From: Streptomyces lydicus
Lineage (GTDB): Bacteria; Actinomycetota; Actinomycetes; Streptomycetales; Streptomycetaceae
NCBI RefSeq assembly: GCF_000717345.1
Contig: NZ_JNZA01000017.1
Coordinates: forward strand, 86,733-150,732
Reading direction: 5' to 3'
DNA: 64,000 nt
The stretch's first letter is position 1. The number at the start of each line of letters is the position of its first letter. A model generated the notes under the pieces. That model saw nothing but the letters and a program-made list of their open reading frames with translations, did not search any database and was not told where the DNA came from. Position numbers and translations under genes: made by a program. Shown here one piece after another: positions 1 to 8,252 of the stretch.

Positions 1-1788
1 GGGCAGGCGGTCCAGCTCGTGCAGCTCGGGCGGCGGATCGAAGCGCACTTCGGCCGCCCGCAGGACATCGAATGGTGCCTGGTCGACGAGGGTTTCCAGA
101 TCGTGCAGAGCCGGCCGATCACGACGCTGTTCCCCATCCCCGAGACCGGCGACCAGGAGAATCACGTCTACGTCTCCGTCGGTCATCAGCAGATGATGAC
201 CGACCCCATGAAGCCCCTGGGGCTCTCCATGTGGCAGCTGACGGCCATGGTGCCGATGCACGAGGCCGGCGGGAGGCTGTTCGTCGACGTCACCCGGCGC
301 CTGGCCTCGCCCGCGAGCCGCGCCGGCCTCCTGGATCTCGTGGGGAGAGGCGATCCGCTGGTCAGGGACGCTCTGGAGACCGTCCTCGACCACGACGATT
401 TTGTCCCGTCGCTCCCGGACGCGGGTCCCGGCGGGCCGCCGGCCGGCGGAGCGGCCGCCCCGATCGAGACCGATCCGGCCCTCGTCACCGAGCTCATCGA
501 GCGCAGCCAGGCGTCCGTCGCCGCCCTGGAGCGCGACATCCGGACGAAGACCGGACCGGCGCTGTTCGACTTCCTGCTGGAGGCATTCGAGGAGCACAAG
601 CGGGTCCTCAGCGATCCGCTGAGCATACGGGCGATCATGGCTGGGATGGAGGCCACGTGGTGGCTCAACGACAAGCTGGGGGAGTGGCTGGGCGAGAAGA
701 ACGCGGCTGACACGCTCACCCTGTCCGCCCCCGACAACGTCACGTCGGAGATGGGACTGGCGCTGCTCGACGTCGCGGACGTGATCCGCCCGCATGCGGA
801 GGTGGTGGAGTTCCTGCAGGGCGTCGAGTACGCCGAGGACGCAGCCTTCCTGGACGAGCTGGCGAAGCTCGCGGGCGGGACCGAAGCGCGCGACGCCATC
901 GAGACCTACCTCGACCGGTACGGCATGCGCTGCGTCGGCGAGATCGACATCACGAGGCCGCGTTGGCGGGAGCGCCCCACCACGCTCGTGCCCGTGATCC
1001 TCGACAACGTCCGGAACTTCGAGCCGGGCGCCGCCGAGCGGCGCTTCGAGCAAGGGCGGCAGAAGGCGCAGAAGAAGGAACAGGACGTGCTGTCACGCTT
1101 GCGGGCCCTGCCGGACGGGGACCGGAAAGCCGACGAGACCAAGCGGATGATCGACCGGGTCAGAACCTTCATCGGGTACCGGGAGTACCCGAAGTACGGC
1201 ATCGTCAGCCGCTACTTCGTCTACAAGCAGGCGTTGATGGAGGAGGCCGAGCGCCTCGTGCAGGCCGGCGTGCTTCCTGAGAAGGAGGACATCTTCTACC
1301 TCACGTTCCAGGAGCTCCACGACGTCGTGCGCTCGAACCAGGTGGACGACCAGATCGTCCAGCAGCGCAAGGACGCGTTCCGGTCGTACCAGGCGCTCAC
1401 GCCGCCCCGGGTGCTCACATCGGATGGTGAGGCCGTCACCGGGGCGTACCGGCGCGACGACGTGCCGGCCGGCGCCCTGATCGGCCTACCGGTTTCCGCC
1501 GGGACCGTCGAGGGAAGGGCCCGGGTCATCCTCGACATGGCGGACGCCGATCTCGAAGCGGGCGACATCCTGGTCACGACCTTCACGGACCCCAGCTGGT
1601 CGCCGCTGTTCGTCGGAATCGCGGGCCTGGTGACGGAGGTGGGCGGCCTGATGACCCACGGCGCGGTGATCGCCCGGGAGTACGGCTTGCCGGCCGTCGT
1701 GGGCGTGGAGCAGGCCACCCGGCTGATCCGGGACGGGCAGCGGATCCGCCTGCACGGAACCGGCGGATACATCGAGATCCTGCCTTGA
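1..1788 (+). CDS. rph: Rifampin phosphotransferase, C-terminal part (5' truncated by window edge)
   Basis: The reading frame is open from base 1, so the gene begins outside the window. The visible ~595 codons start with the end of an ATP-grasp (PEP-synthase-like) domain, marked by QSRPITTL. A long central segment corresponds to the rifamycin-binding domain. The C-terminus is the swivelling phosphohistidine domain with GGLMTHGAVIAREYGLPAVVG; its His codon at 1657-1659 would be the phosphate carrier. Enzymes of this family use ATP to phosphorylate rifamycins, giving AMP and phosphate and inactivating the drug in the cytoplasm. The split order (ATP-binding, drug-binding, His domain) and the HQQMMTDPMKPLG stretch separate it from true PEP synthase. 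A GTG at 19 is internal and should not be taken as the start. Confidence 0.88.
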   Translation, partial: GQAVQLVQLGRRIEAHFGRPQDIEWCLVDEGFQIVQSRPITTLFPIPETGDQENHVYVSVGHQQMMTDPMKPLGLSMWQLTAMVPMHEAGGRLFVDVTRRLASPASRAGLLDLVGRGDPLVRDALETVLDHDDFVPSLPDAGPGGPPAGGAAAPIETDPALVTELIERSQASVAALERDIRTKTGPALFDFLLEAFEEHKRVLSDPLSIRAIMAGMEATWWLNDKLGEWLGEKNAADTLTLSAPDNVTSEMGLALLDVADVIRPHAEVVEFLQGVEYAEDAAFLDELAKLAGGTEARDAIETYLDRYGMRCVGEIDITRPRWRERPTTLVPVILDNVRNFEPGAAERRFEQGRQKAQKKEQDVLSRLRALPDGDRKADETKRMIDRVRTFIGYREYPKYGIVSRYFVYKQALMEEAERLVQAGVLPEKEDIFYLTFQELHDVVRSNQVDDQIVQQRKDAFRSYQALTPPRVLTSDGEAVTGAYRRDDVPAGALIGLPVSAGTVEGRARVILDMADADLEAGDILVTTFTDPSWSPLFVGIAGLVTEVGGLMTHGAVIAREYGLPAVVGVEQATRLIRDGQRIRLHGTGGYIEILP

Positions 1789-2249
1789 TCGACCGCAATG
1801 GGAACATCGGGAACGTGTCGCCTCACAGCGCGGTGAGGTCAAGCACCGGCTTGCCTGTGGGCGCCCCGCCCTCGATCCTGCGGTGAGCTGACGACAACTC
1901 GCTCCAGCTCCAGAACTTCGACCTGGAGCCTCAGTTCTCCTTCGGCTGATGCCTTCACCGCCCGGTGCCTCCTGCCCTGTCTCGGCAGGAGGGCCGGCGG
2001 CGAAGGCGACCAGGCTGAAGCCCGGCCCGCACCCATCGCGTGCGCACGGACATTGACATCACCTCGTCATGAGCCGGGAAGAGCGCAATCTTCCTCTACC
2101 GCCGTGGGAAGGCCGTACGTTCGCCGCGGGGTAGGGCACCTGCGAGGCGCTGCCGGTCACGCTCGTCGAAGCCGGGGGCGTTGTCGAGGTACGCGGCGAC
2201 ACCGCGGTCGACGCCGGACGCTGGCTCGGGAACCCGTGTTCTGACGTGC
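1789..2249. other. Gene-poor stretch with decayed sequence
   Basis: I find no intact gene here. The only interpretable piece is a dehydrogenase C-terminal remnant on the minus strand (separate entry). The rest has short, interrupted frames of mixed codon character and no ribosome site in front of any of them. It looks like a former gene region eroded by deletions. Confidence 0.6.
1823..1928 (-). pseudogene. Remnant of the C-terminus of a zinc-binding/quinone-oxidoreductase-type dehydrogenase
   Basis: The minus frame ending in TGA at 1823-1825 reads SKFWSWSELSSAHRRIEGG then APTGKPVLDLTAL. This is the usual end of MDR-superfamily quinone oxidoreductases: a helix, an AHRRxEGG turn, then GKxVLDLT as the last beta strand. 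An in-frame TGA lies just upstream of the SKFW segment, and no cofactor-binding domain is present on either side, so only ~33 codons survive. It is a gene fragment, not a functional peptide. Confidence 0.55.
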
Positions 2250-2444
2250 CGGAGCCGGTCAAAGCAGGCCAGTAAGACCTCCACTCGGGACTCGAAGTCT
2301 GCCTCGCAGCGTGGCGGCGAGCGCTCTCACCAGGGCCCTGGGGGCCCGACCAAGGAACGGCTGTACGAAGAGGCCAAGAAGAAGAACATCCACGGCCGCT
2401 CCCAGATGAACAAGGACGAGCTGCGCAGGGCCCTCGGCCGCTGA
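2250..2444 (+). pseudogene. Truncated duplicate of the plasmid-stabilisation-type gene at 7144
   Basis: From about 2250 the frame reads KQASKTSTRDSKSASQRGGERS and ends in KNIHGRSQMNKDELRRALGR. It matches the C-terminal ~60 residues of the intact 108-aa protein at 7144-7470 almost residue for residue. DNA similarity continues past the stop codon into the 3' flank (about 2445-2490 against 7471-7515). The N-terminal half (the SSKKRERQYEQIKDNA region) is missing, and no start with a ribosome site exists. This is a 5'-deleted paralogue left by duplication or recombination. Confidence 0.8.
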
Positions 2445-2498
2445 CCTGAGTACCAGCGGCCCAAGCTCGCCTCCCCGCTTCGCCGCAGGGCTCAAGCT

Positions 2499-2533
2499 CC
2501 GAGCCACCCGGCGGGATGCGTCGGGTGGCTCGG
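2499..2533. terminator. Hairpin, 12-bp perfect stem, 11-nt loop
   Basis: CCGAGCCACCCG at 2499-2510 pairs with CGGGTGGCTCGG at 2522-2533. It lies 55 bp after the truncated duplicate and probably served as its terminator. There is no T-run, as is common for Streptomyces terminators. Confidence 0.6.
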
Positions 2534-2751
2534 TGCCCATGCGTGGCAGGGGCGGGAAGGCGGGGTCCTTCACCGTTCCGGCTGTGGTGACTGAGCAGCG
2601 TGATCGCGGAGGCCGGGCCCGCACACTCAGGGATGTGCGTGAGCGGAGGAATGGCGGCCGTTCACCGCTGTCCCGGGCCGCCGCGCTTACCTACCCAAGC
2701 CTGGTGCGCCCGGCCAGACGGCTGACTCCGGAGGGCCCGTCGGGCGCAGTG

Positions 2752-3084
2752 CTAACTGCTGATCATCGTCATCAGCAGCCAGTGGGTTTCGCCGAAGGCG
2801 ACCACGACAAGTCCACGTCCTGCCGCCGGCCCGATGGGAGCGCCGTCGATCCCGGTGACTACGCAGCCGGCTGCCTGGCACAGAGCGATGCCGGCTGCGA
2901 AATGCACGCTCCCGGACAGATCACCGCCGTCGGTCACGTACGCGGCGCGCTTGCCCGCGGCGACCCAGGCCAATGCCAGCGTCGTGGACACAACCCGGGG
3001 CCGGAACCGTTCGACGAACCTGGGCTGGATCAACATCACCACCGCCGTTCTTCTCGTCCGGCTGCGCTCGTGACCGGACTTCAC
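2752..3084 (-). pseudogene. C-terminal fragment of an inositol-monophosphatase family protein
   Basis: The minus frame carries RVVSTTLALAWVAAGKRAAYV, then SVHFAAGIALCQAAG, CVVTGIDG and a terminal GLVVVAFGETHWLLMTMI. These are the last third of the FIG/IMPase fold: the SAAL-helix region, the degenerate WDxAAG metal-site loop (here VHFAAG), and the final GG-V-x-D-x-x-G strand. The N-terminal substrate and metal motifs (GEE, DPIDGT) are absent, and the sequence upstream holds no coding for them. A start exists by chance, but a ~110-aa product would lack the catalytic half. Treat it as a relic. Confidence 0.6.
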
Positions 3085-3263
3085 GGGACGGAGGCATCAC
3101 CACTAGCAACCTTGTGCGCCCTGGGGAGATTCCCGGTTTCACTGTGACATTCCTCCGCCCTCAAGCGCCTTCTCGTCACCGCTCTCACCTGGGCATACTC
3201 CACGCCTGTCCCACCTCAAATCCTCGAAGAGCGTGGGCTGTTGCGAAGGAGCTGAGGGAAGAG

Positions 3264-4163
3264 ATGATGTCGGAGACAGTCTGTGCGGGGGCCGCAGGCA
3301 CATGGCTGCTGGGGGACCTCCCGGTCAACCGGATCGGCTTCGGTGCCATGCGACTGACCGGCAGTGCCGCCTTCCACCAGGGCATTCCGCGCGACCGCAG
3401 CCAGGTGATCGGCGTTCTGCGCCGTGCGGTTGAACTCGGTGTCAATCACGTCGACACCGCGGCGTTCTACTTCTCCCGGCTGCGCTCCGCCAATGAGCTG
3501 ATCAACTCGGCGTTGGCCCCGTACCCGGACGACCTGGTGATCGCCACCAAGGTCGGTCCCGCGCGGGACGCGTCCGGTGAGTGGGCGGCGCCGGCGCGGC
3601 CCGATCAGCTGCGCGGCCAAGTCGAGGAGAACTTGCGCCAGCTCGGCCGCGACCACCTCGACGTGGTCAACCTGCGCCTCATGGGCCAGGACTCGATCAG
3701 CGAGCACTTCGGAGCCCTCGCCGATCTGCGTAATGCCGGGCTCATCCGGCACCTCGGCATCTCCAACGCCCGCCCCGCCCACCTGGCCCAGGCCCGGACG
3801 ATCGCCCCCGTGGTCTGCGTCCAAAACCGATACGGCATCGACGCACGCGCCGGCGAAGAGATGCTCCAGGCATGCGCCGCACACGACATCGCGTTCGTGC
3901 CCTTCTTCTCCATCGCGGGTGAGGGACGCGAGGCAGGCGCCGTCCGTGCCGAGCACGAGCAGATCCTCACCGTCGCCCGCGCGCATGGAGTGTCGCCGTC
4001 GCAGGTACGCCTCGCATGGACTCTGCGGCAGGGCAAGCACGTCCTGGCCATCCCAGGAACGGGCAACCCGGACCATCTCGTCGACAACCTGGCGGCGGGC
4101 GCACTTCAGCTGACAGAGGAAGAACTCGGACTCCTCGATTCGATCGACGGCACCGCACCCTGA
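3264..4163 (+). CDS. Aldo/keto reductase
   Basis: A 299-residue NADPH-dependent (beta/alpha)8 oxidoreductase of the AKR superfamily. Visible landmarks are the N-terminal IGFGAMRLTG, the catalytic Asp/Tyr segment VDTAAFYFS, the catalytic Lys in ATKVG, and the C-terminal cofactor loop AIPGTGNPDHLVDNL. The usual catalytic His of strand 4 (LxxIH/LHR) is replaced: the strand reads VVNLRLMGQ, a substitution seen in a subset of bacterial AKRs. Start ATG at 3264 follows GAGGGAAGAG; ATG 3267 is an alternative. The frame is open further upstream, but that part has non-coding character. The physiological substrate cannot be read from sequence. It stands alone in an accessory region. Confidence 0.85.
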   Translation: MMSETVCAGAAGTWLLGDLPVNRIGFGAMRLTGSAAFHQGIPRDRSQVIGVLRRAVELGVNHVDTAAFYFSRLRSANELINSALAPYPDDLVIATKVGPARDASGEWAAPARPDQLRGQVEENLRQLGRDHLDVVNLRLMGQDSISEHFGALADLRNAGLIRHLGISNARPAHLAQARTIAPVVCVQNRYGIDARAGEEMLQACAAHDIAFVPFFSIAGEGREAGAVRAEHEQILTVARAHGVSPSQVRLAWTLRQGKHVLAIPGTGNPDHLVDNLAAGALQLTEEELGLLDSIDGTAP

Positions 4164-4496
4164 CGCCGACTACCGGCGGGCACGTTTGAGGAGGTGCAAG
4201 GACGGCTCTTGACCAGGGAGGCAGGCCCTGAGCTTGTCGTTTATCGTCAGCCGTCGAGCGAGCCTCGAACGTGATGCGCAGGGTTTCCAGTGCCGCAGGC
4301 GCATCTCTCGCTTCCAGAAGCGCTACGCCCTCATGGCCCTGCTGGCGCCCGTGGCAGCGGCTTCGATGACTTGATGCACGCTGCTTCCTCTCTCGCCGAT
4401 CGCAGAGCACGGCCCGGGCACCCTCAGGTCGGCCGGTCCACCCACGGGCCTCCACCGAGCGATTCGAACAGCAGCTTCCCAGACACCTCGCCCGAG
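4164..4496. other. Intergenic, nothing recognised
   Basis: No gene, hairpin or repeat I can support. One minus-strand frame has a coding-like patch around 4215-4330 (ARDAPAALETLRI), but it has no start site and no family I know, so it may be another relic. Confidence 0.4.
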
Positions 4497-5075
4497 TCAT
4501 GCGCCCTTGTCTCTTCCGAGGCGGCGTTGGCGAGGCTGATGGACAGCGGCGGCTGCGGTGTCGTCGTAGACGAGCAGGCCATCGGGACGCAGCCGCAGCC
4601 CCGGCGTCGGCGGGTGGGGCATGAGCCGCTTGTCGTGCATCAGGTGTTGGACGGCGACGTGCCTGGACACGGTGGCGAAGTCGGCGATCAGGCGCCGGTG
4701 ACAGCGCCACCAGACCGCTTCACTGCACATCACTGTCGTGCGGGAATGAGCGGCTTCACCGAGCAGTCGGTCCATCGCTGCCACGAACGCGGGCTCACGC
4801 ATATAGGCGGCATAGCCCCTGAACGAGGTGTTGCGCCAGACGACGTCCGGGGAGTCGGCCGGTGCCTTGCGAAAGCCCCCCAGGTCCGGCTCCCAGCGGT
4901 AGCTGATGCCGGCCTGCGGCAGCCAGTGGGCGAGGCTGCTGCGGAACAGGTGAGGGCTGCGACGGCTGCCGGGCCCGATCCGTACGTCGACCACAGACCG
5001 CACGTCCGCGCCCCGCAGCAGCTCGATCACCTGCTGTTGCTCCGCGGTGCTGTGACCGAAGGTGATCAGCTCCAT
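4497..5075 (-). CDS. DUF488 family protein
   Basis: 192 residues. The family signature is clear: ITFGHSTAEQQ at the N-terminus, then SVVDVRIGPGSRRSPHL, the LGGFR motif, and the C-terminal cysteine motif VMCSEAVWWRCHRRLIAD. DUF488 proteins are small cytoplasmic alpha/beta proteins of unproven function, often called uncharacterised 'GHST' proteins; the CSE...CHR pair is the conserved putative active or metal site. The ATG at 5075 begins MELITFGHS; its ribosome site is weak (GGGG). It is transcribed alone, with the 3' end facing the aldo/keto reductase. Confidence 0.85.
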   Translation of the reverse strand: MELITFGHSTAEQQQVIELLRGADVRSVVDVRIGPGSRRSPHLFRSSLAHWLPQAGISYRWEPDLGGFRKAPADSPDVVWRNTSFRGYAAYMREPAFVAAMDRLLGEAAHSRTTVMCSEAVWWRCHRRLIADFATVSRHVAVQHLMHDKRLMPHPPTPGLRLRPDGLLVYDDTAAAAVHQPRQRRLGRDKGA

Positions 5076-5510
5076 CGGCCCCGGATCATCGCCGTGCTGC
5101 CTGGGCCCCACGTTCGGTCACCGCCCTGCCAGGACCATGGTTCCGCATGGCTCCAGACTGCTCCCGGACACCGGATCCCGCAGCCGCAGCGCCCTCGCAC
5201 CGCAGCCGCAGTCTCAGGACGCCGGCTGTCAGCCCGCGTCGTGGACTGGGTGGGGCCCGTTGCCCGGGCCCCACCCACGCCCGCACCGAGAGCGACGCCC
5301 TCGCCATGGCAAGGGACGAGGCCCGGTGGATGCGGTGCAATCAGGCGGTTTCGGGCCCCAACAGCCGCCGGAGCGCCGGGTGATGATGCTCGGGGAAGTC
5401 ACACTCGCCGACACCGCGCAAGGGCAAGCTCACCCGGCTGGGAGGTCTCCGGGACGCTGTCCCTCTCCCTGTCTTACGACGGACGCTGACCGAGGGGAGG
5501 CCCGCAGCCG
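5076..5510. other. Intergenic with terminator; coding-like tail on minus strand
   Basis: Contains the hairpin at 5247-5277. A minus frame ending with a stop at 5341 reads DFPEHHHPALRRLLGPETA; it looks like the genuine C-terminus of some protein, but upstream it runs into the SDR gene in another frame. I cannot assign it. Confidence 0.4.
5247..5277. terminator. Strong hairpin, 13-bp stem, 5-nt loop
   Basis: TGGGTGGGGCCCG (5247-5259) pairs perfectly with CGGGCCCCACCCA (5265-5277). It sits downstream of the minus-strand SDR gene and before the DUF488 gene, so it probably ends the SDR transcript. Confidence 0.75.
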
Positions 5511-6398
5511 TTACGGCAGCGGGGTGCCGCCCGTCGCGTTCACGATCTCCGCCGTGATGTAGCTCGACTGCGGAGAGGCGAGGAAGACATACGCCGGGGC
5601 CATTTCCGCGGGCTGTGCCGGGCGGCCCAGCGGCGATTGCTTCCCGAACTTGGCGGTGTCGGGGAGCGTCGCCGGGATGAGGGGCGTCCAGACCGGGCCG
5701 GGTGCGACCGCGTTGACGCGGATGCCGTCCGAGGCGAGCATCTGCGCGAGGCCCTGCGTGAAGGTGACGATGGCGCCCTTCGTCGTGGCGTAGTCGAGCA
5801 GGTGCGGGCTCGGCTTGTATGCCTGGACGGACGCGGAGTTGATGATGCAGCCGCCCTTGGGCATGTGGGGCAGCACCATCTTCGACAGCCAGAACATGCC
5901 GTACAGGTTCGTCCGCATCACCCTGTCGAACTGCTCGGTCGTGATGGCGCCGATGCCGTCCGGTTGGGACATCTGGTAGGCGGCATTGTTCACGAGGATG
6001 TCGATCCGCCCGAGTTCGGCGACCGCACGCTCCACCAGGGCACGGCACTGCTCCTCCTCACGGATGTCGCAGGAGACCGCCACCGCCTTGCGCCCCGCCT
6101 CCTCGACCAGCCTCGCCGTCTCCCGCGCTTCGCTCTCCTCGGACGCCAGGTGGGTGAACACCACATCCGCCCCCTCCCGCGCGTACGCGAGCGCCACCGC
6201 CCGTCCGATCCCGGAATCGCCGCCGGTCAGGAGCACCTTGCGGTCGGTCAGCAGACCATTGCCGCGGTAGCTCTCCTCTCCGTGGTCGGGCGGCGGGTCC
6301 ATCGGCCCGGTCCACCCCGGATGCGGCTGGTCCTGCTGCGGAAATTCCGGCTGGGGGTGCTTGGTCACCGGGTCCTCCGGGCCGTGGTTCGCTGCCAT
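5511..6398 (-). CDS. SDR family oxidoreductase, general-stress-protein-39-like
   Basis: 295 residues. A ~45-residue hydrophilic N-terminal extension (HPQPEFPQQDQPHPGW) precedes the Rossmann core; this layout is typical of the GSP39/YdaD/YhdF branch of extended-N-terminus SDRs. The core has TGGDSGIGRAVALAYAREGA (cofactor loop), NNAA, catalytic Ser in INSASVQA, YxxxK as YATTKGA, and the PGPVWTPL loop. Family members are NAD(P)-dependent dehydrogenases induced by stress. Start ATG 6398 lies 6 nt after AGGAGGT; the frame is open for another ~980 bp upstream but that part is non-coding. A sigma-B-like element sits ~40 bp upstream, consistent with stress control. Confidence 0.87.
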   Translation of the reverse strand: MAANHGPEDPVTKHPQPEFPQQDQPHPGWTGPMDPPPDHGEESYRGNGLLTDRKVLLTGGDSGIGRAVALAYAREGADVVFTHLASEESEARETARLVEEAGRKAVAVSCDIREEEQCRALVERAVAELGRIDILVNNAAYQMSQPDGIGAITTEQFDRVMRTNLYGMFWLSKMVLPHMPKGGCIINSASVQAYKPSPHLLDYATTKGAIVTFTQGLAQMLASDGIRVNAVAPGPVWTPLIPATLPDTAKFGKQSPLGRPAQPAEMAPAYVFLASPQSSYITAEIVNATGGTPLP

Positions 6399-6435
6399 GG
6401 AGACCTCCTGTTCGCATCGGCTCGGCGGGCATCGG

Positions 6436-6460
6436 GTGCCCTGTCGCCGCCCAATGAACC
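6436..6460 (-). promoter_or_regulatory. Possible sigma-B-type promoter for the SDR gene
   Basis: On the minus strand GGTT (6457-6460), 15 bp, then GGGCAC (6436-6441). This fits the Streptomyces stress-sigma pattern GNNT-N14-16-GGGTAC/T with one mismatch, at a sensible distance from the start codon at 6398. Given the GC content such matches occur by chance, so this is a suggestion. Confidence 0.35.
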
Positions 6461-7143
6461 ACCGGCCCGCCGGCCGGCCGGCACTCGACGCGACGAGGAC
6501 GCCGAAGCTACGCAGGACAGAGCACAAGGCAGGCCGGAGCCCTACGCCTCGGGACGACGCTTGGGCCTCAGGTGCGAAGTCGTACGTGGCTGAGCGCGTT
6601 CGTCTTGCGGCGCTGGAGTCGGGGCGAGTTCGGACGTACGGCCAGGCCGCAGAGGAGTGCTCGATGCGCCGAGCGAGGGGGTGAGGGTGGCCCGCCCGCG
6701 TGTCCACCCTGCGGCTGTCGACGTGCGCTGCGACCTCCTCCTCGGCCCAGCACTCCAAGGCGAAGCCGCCGGACTCGGCCAGTGGCCGCAGCATCGGACG
6801 GACGGCCGCGGTGAGCCGCCACACGGTCTGACATGGGTGGTGCGGCTTCGGAGAAGGGCTCGTTATCGACGGCGTTGCTCGGGAACCCGTGGTCGCTCTG
6901 ACCGACGCCGCCCGTACCCTGCCCGACCCACAGGTCGGCGACCTCCTCCAAGCCCTTTCCACCGACTGAACCTGACGCCTCGCACCACTCGGGCAAGCCA
7001 CCTCGGCCGGTTGGCCCGAGTGGCTGGCCCGGGTGGCGCGGGCGCTCGTTCGGGCGTGGAGTAGAGAGCGCACCTGGCAGCCCGGACAAGGGTTCCCGGC
7101 CTTCAGGGGCGTCCAGTCATCAGCGGCCAAGTAGGAGCACATC
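6461..7143. other. Long gene-free stretch with unassigned coding relics
   Basis: No intact gene. Two patches have real coding character. On the plus strand a frame ending at 6969 reads REPVVALTDAARTLPDPQVG then DLLQALSTD, with a stop at 6832 upstream. On the minus strand around 6720-6830 there is WRLTAAVRPMLRPLAESGGF then ALECWAEEEVAAHVD. I recognise neither family. The ribosome site of the next gene (GTAGGAGC) is at the right end. Confidence 0.45.
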
Positions 7144-7470
7144 GTGCCTGCGGGGTCGAGTAAGAAGCGTGAGCGGCAGTACGAGCAGATCAAGGACAAC
7201 GCCCAGGAGCACGGCGTCTCCGAACGGCGCGCGAAGGAGATTGCCGCGCGAGCCGTCAACAAGGAACGCGCTCGCTCGGGCGAGTCGGAGCAGGCGAGCA
7301 AGCCCTCCACCCGGGACGCGAAGTCTGCCCCGCAGCGCGGCGGCGAGCGCTCCCACCGGGGGCCTGGGGGCCCGACCAAGGAACAGCTGTATCAAGAGGC
7401 CAAGAAGAAGAACATCGACGGCCGTTCTCAGATGAACAAGGATGAGCTGCGCAAGGCCGTCGGCCGCTGA
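7144..7470 (+). CDS. Plasmid-stabilisation-type small basic protein
   Basis: 108 residues, very rich in Lys, Arg, Glu and Gln. The N-terminus SSKKRERQYEQIKDNAQEHG is helical. The C-terminus GPTKEQLYQEAKKKNIDGRS then QMNKDELRKAVGR resembles a SAP/Rho-N-like helix-extended-helix nucleic-acid-binding unit. Proteins of this type are annotated 'plasmid stabilisation protein' in many Streptomyces and pseudomonads; the function has not, to my knowledge, been shown, and DNA or RNA binding is an inference from the charge and the SAP-like end. Start GTG 7144 follows TAGGAGC. A 5'-deleted copy of the same gene lies at 2250-2444. Confidence 0.75.
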   Translation: MPAGSSKKRERQYEQIKDNAQEHGVSERRAKEIAARAVNKERARSGESEQASKPSTRDAKSAPQRGGERSHRGPGGPTKEQLYQEAKKKNIDGRSQMNKDELRKAVGR

Positions 7471-7719
7471 CCTGACTACCAGCGACCAAAGCCTGCTTTC
7501 CGCCTCGCCTCAAGGCTCTTGCTCCGAAATACGTGGTGGAGGTGCAGAGCCCTTCAGCGCCCAGATTCTGTAGCAGCTGCGAAAGTGACCCGGAGCGGAC
7601 CCCGTCATGGAGGTGAGTTCCCTGCGGGAGCAGTGCGCACTCCGAGCCACAGTGGTCTCTGTCCCATATTGGGCTAATGATGCCTCTGGTGAGGAAAGCC
7701 TGGGGGCGGGGGAAAGGAA

Positions 7720-7772
7720 AACACGCGGGGCGGGTCGGACAACGTGGTGTTGTCCGACCCGCCGCGCGTGTT
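7720..7772 (-). terminator. Very strong intrinsic terminator (24-bp stem, 1 mismatch)
   Basis: The arm at 7720-7743 pairs with 7749-7772 around a 5-nt loop (GTGGT), with a single mismatch. On the minus strand the stem is followed by TTTTCCTTTCC. It lies 16 bp after the stop of the small membrane protein gene at 7788-7958. Confidence 0.85.
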
Positions 7773-7787
7773 GTGCGGGCGTGATAG

Positions 7788-7958
7788 CTACCAGCGGTAC
7801 CACCGACCACGCTTGCCGCCAGGCCCCGCGGAACGCAGGACGAAACCCAACAACCAGACGGCCAGGACAACGACCGCGACGATCCACAGCGCCTTCAGGG
7901 CGAATCCGGCTCCGAAAAGGAGCAGTGCGAGAAGAAGAACGAGAAGCAGGGGAACCAT
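7788..7958 (-). CDS. Small hydrophobic membrane protein (56 aa)
   Basis: The whole protein is two transmembrane helices, VPLLLVLLLALLLFGAGFAL and LWIVAVVVLAVWLLGFVLRS, with a basic tail GGKRGRWYRW. Streptomyces genomes carry conserved short proteins of this form, annotated simply 'hydrophobic protein'; the function is unknown. Start ATG 7958 has GGAGG ten bases upstream, and the gene ends at a very strong terminator, so it is a genuine independent unit. An open frame continues upstream to 8354, but that stretch is not coding. Confidence 0.75.
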   Translation of the reverse strand: MVPLLLVLLLALLLFGAGFALKALWIVAVVVLAVWLLGFVLRSAGPGGKRGRWYRW

Positions 7959-8252
7959 ATCTATCAACCTCCGCCCATCATCTGCCCGGCCTCGCACCTC
8001 CCATACGGATAGCAACGATGTTTCTCTGAGGAAATGCGGGGCACGAAGAGGCCGTCTAATCAGGGAAGTCCCGGCGAGCCTTGGACGCCAGTGGGCCCCT
8101 GCCTGCGACACCGTTTCAATAGCTCGCGTTTCCTGAAGCATGGAAGTGCGGGAGGGAGACGTTGCAGCCATGCTCTGTCCGCCGCCGCCACGCCGAGGCG
8201 TGCCAGGGGGGCTTGGCAGAACGAAGTGGAGCGGACGAGGAGCGCCCGCACG
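7959..8252. other. Intergenic, leader of the small membrane protein gene
   Basis: About 290 bp between the minus-strand hydrophobic protein gene and the transposase relic. I see no gene, hairpin or clear promoter hexamers beyond the ribosome site of the 7958 start. Confidence 0.35.

Noticed and set aside
2096..2284. 62-codon minus-strand frame with a coding-like look
   Set aside because: It overlaps the beginning of the duplicated fragment, has no ribosome site and no recognisable family; left as part of the decayed stretch.
6399..7379. N-terminal extension of the minus-strand SDR gene
   Set aside because: The frame stays open for 980 bp upstream of ATG 6398, but a perfect AGGAGGT precedes that ATG and the extension is antisense to the plasmid-stabilisation-type gene.
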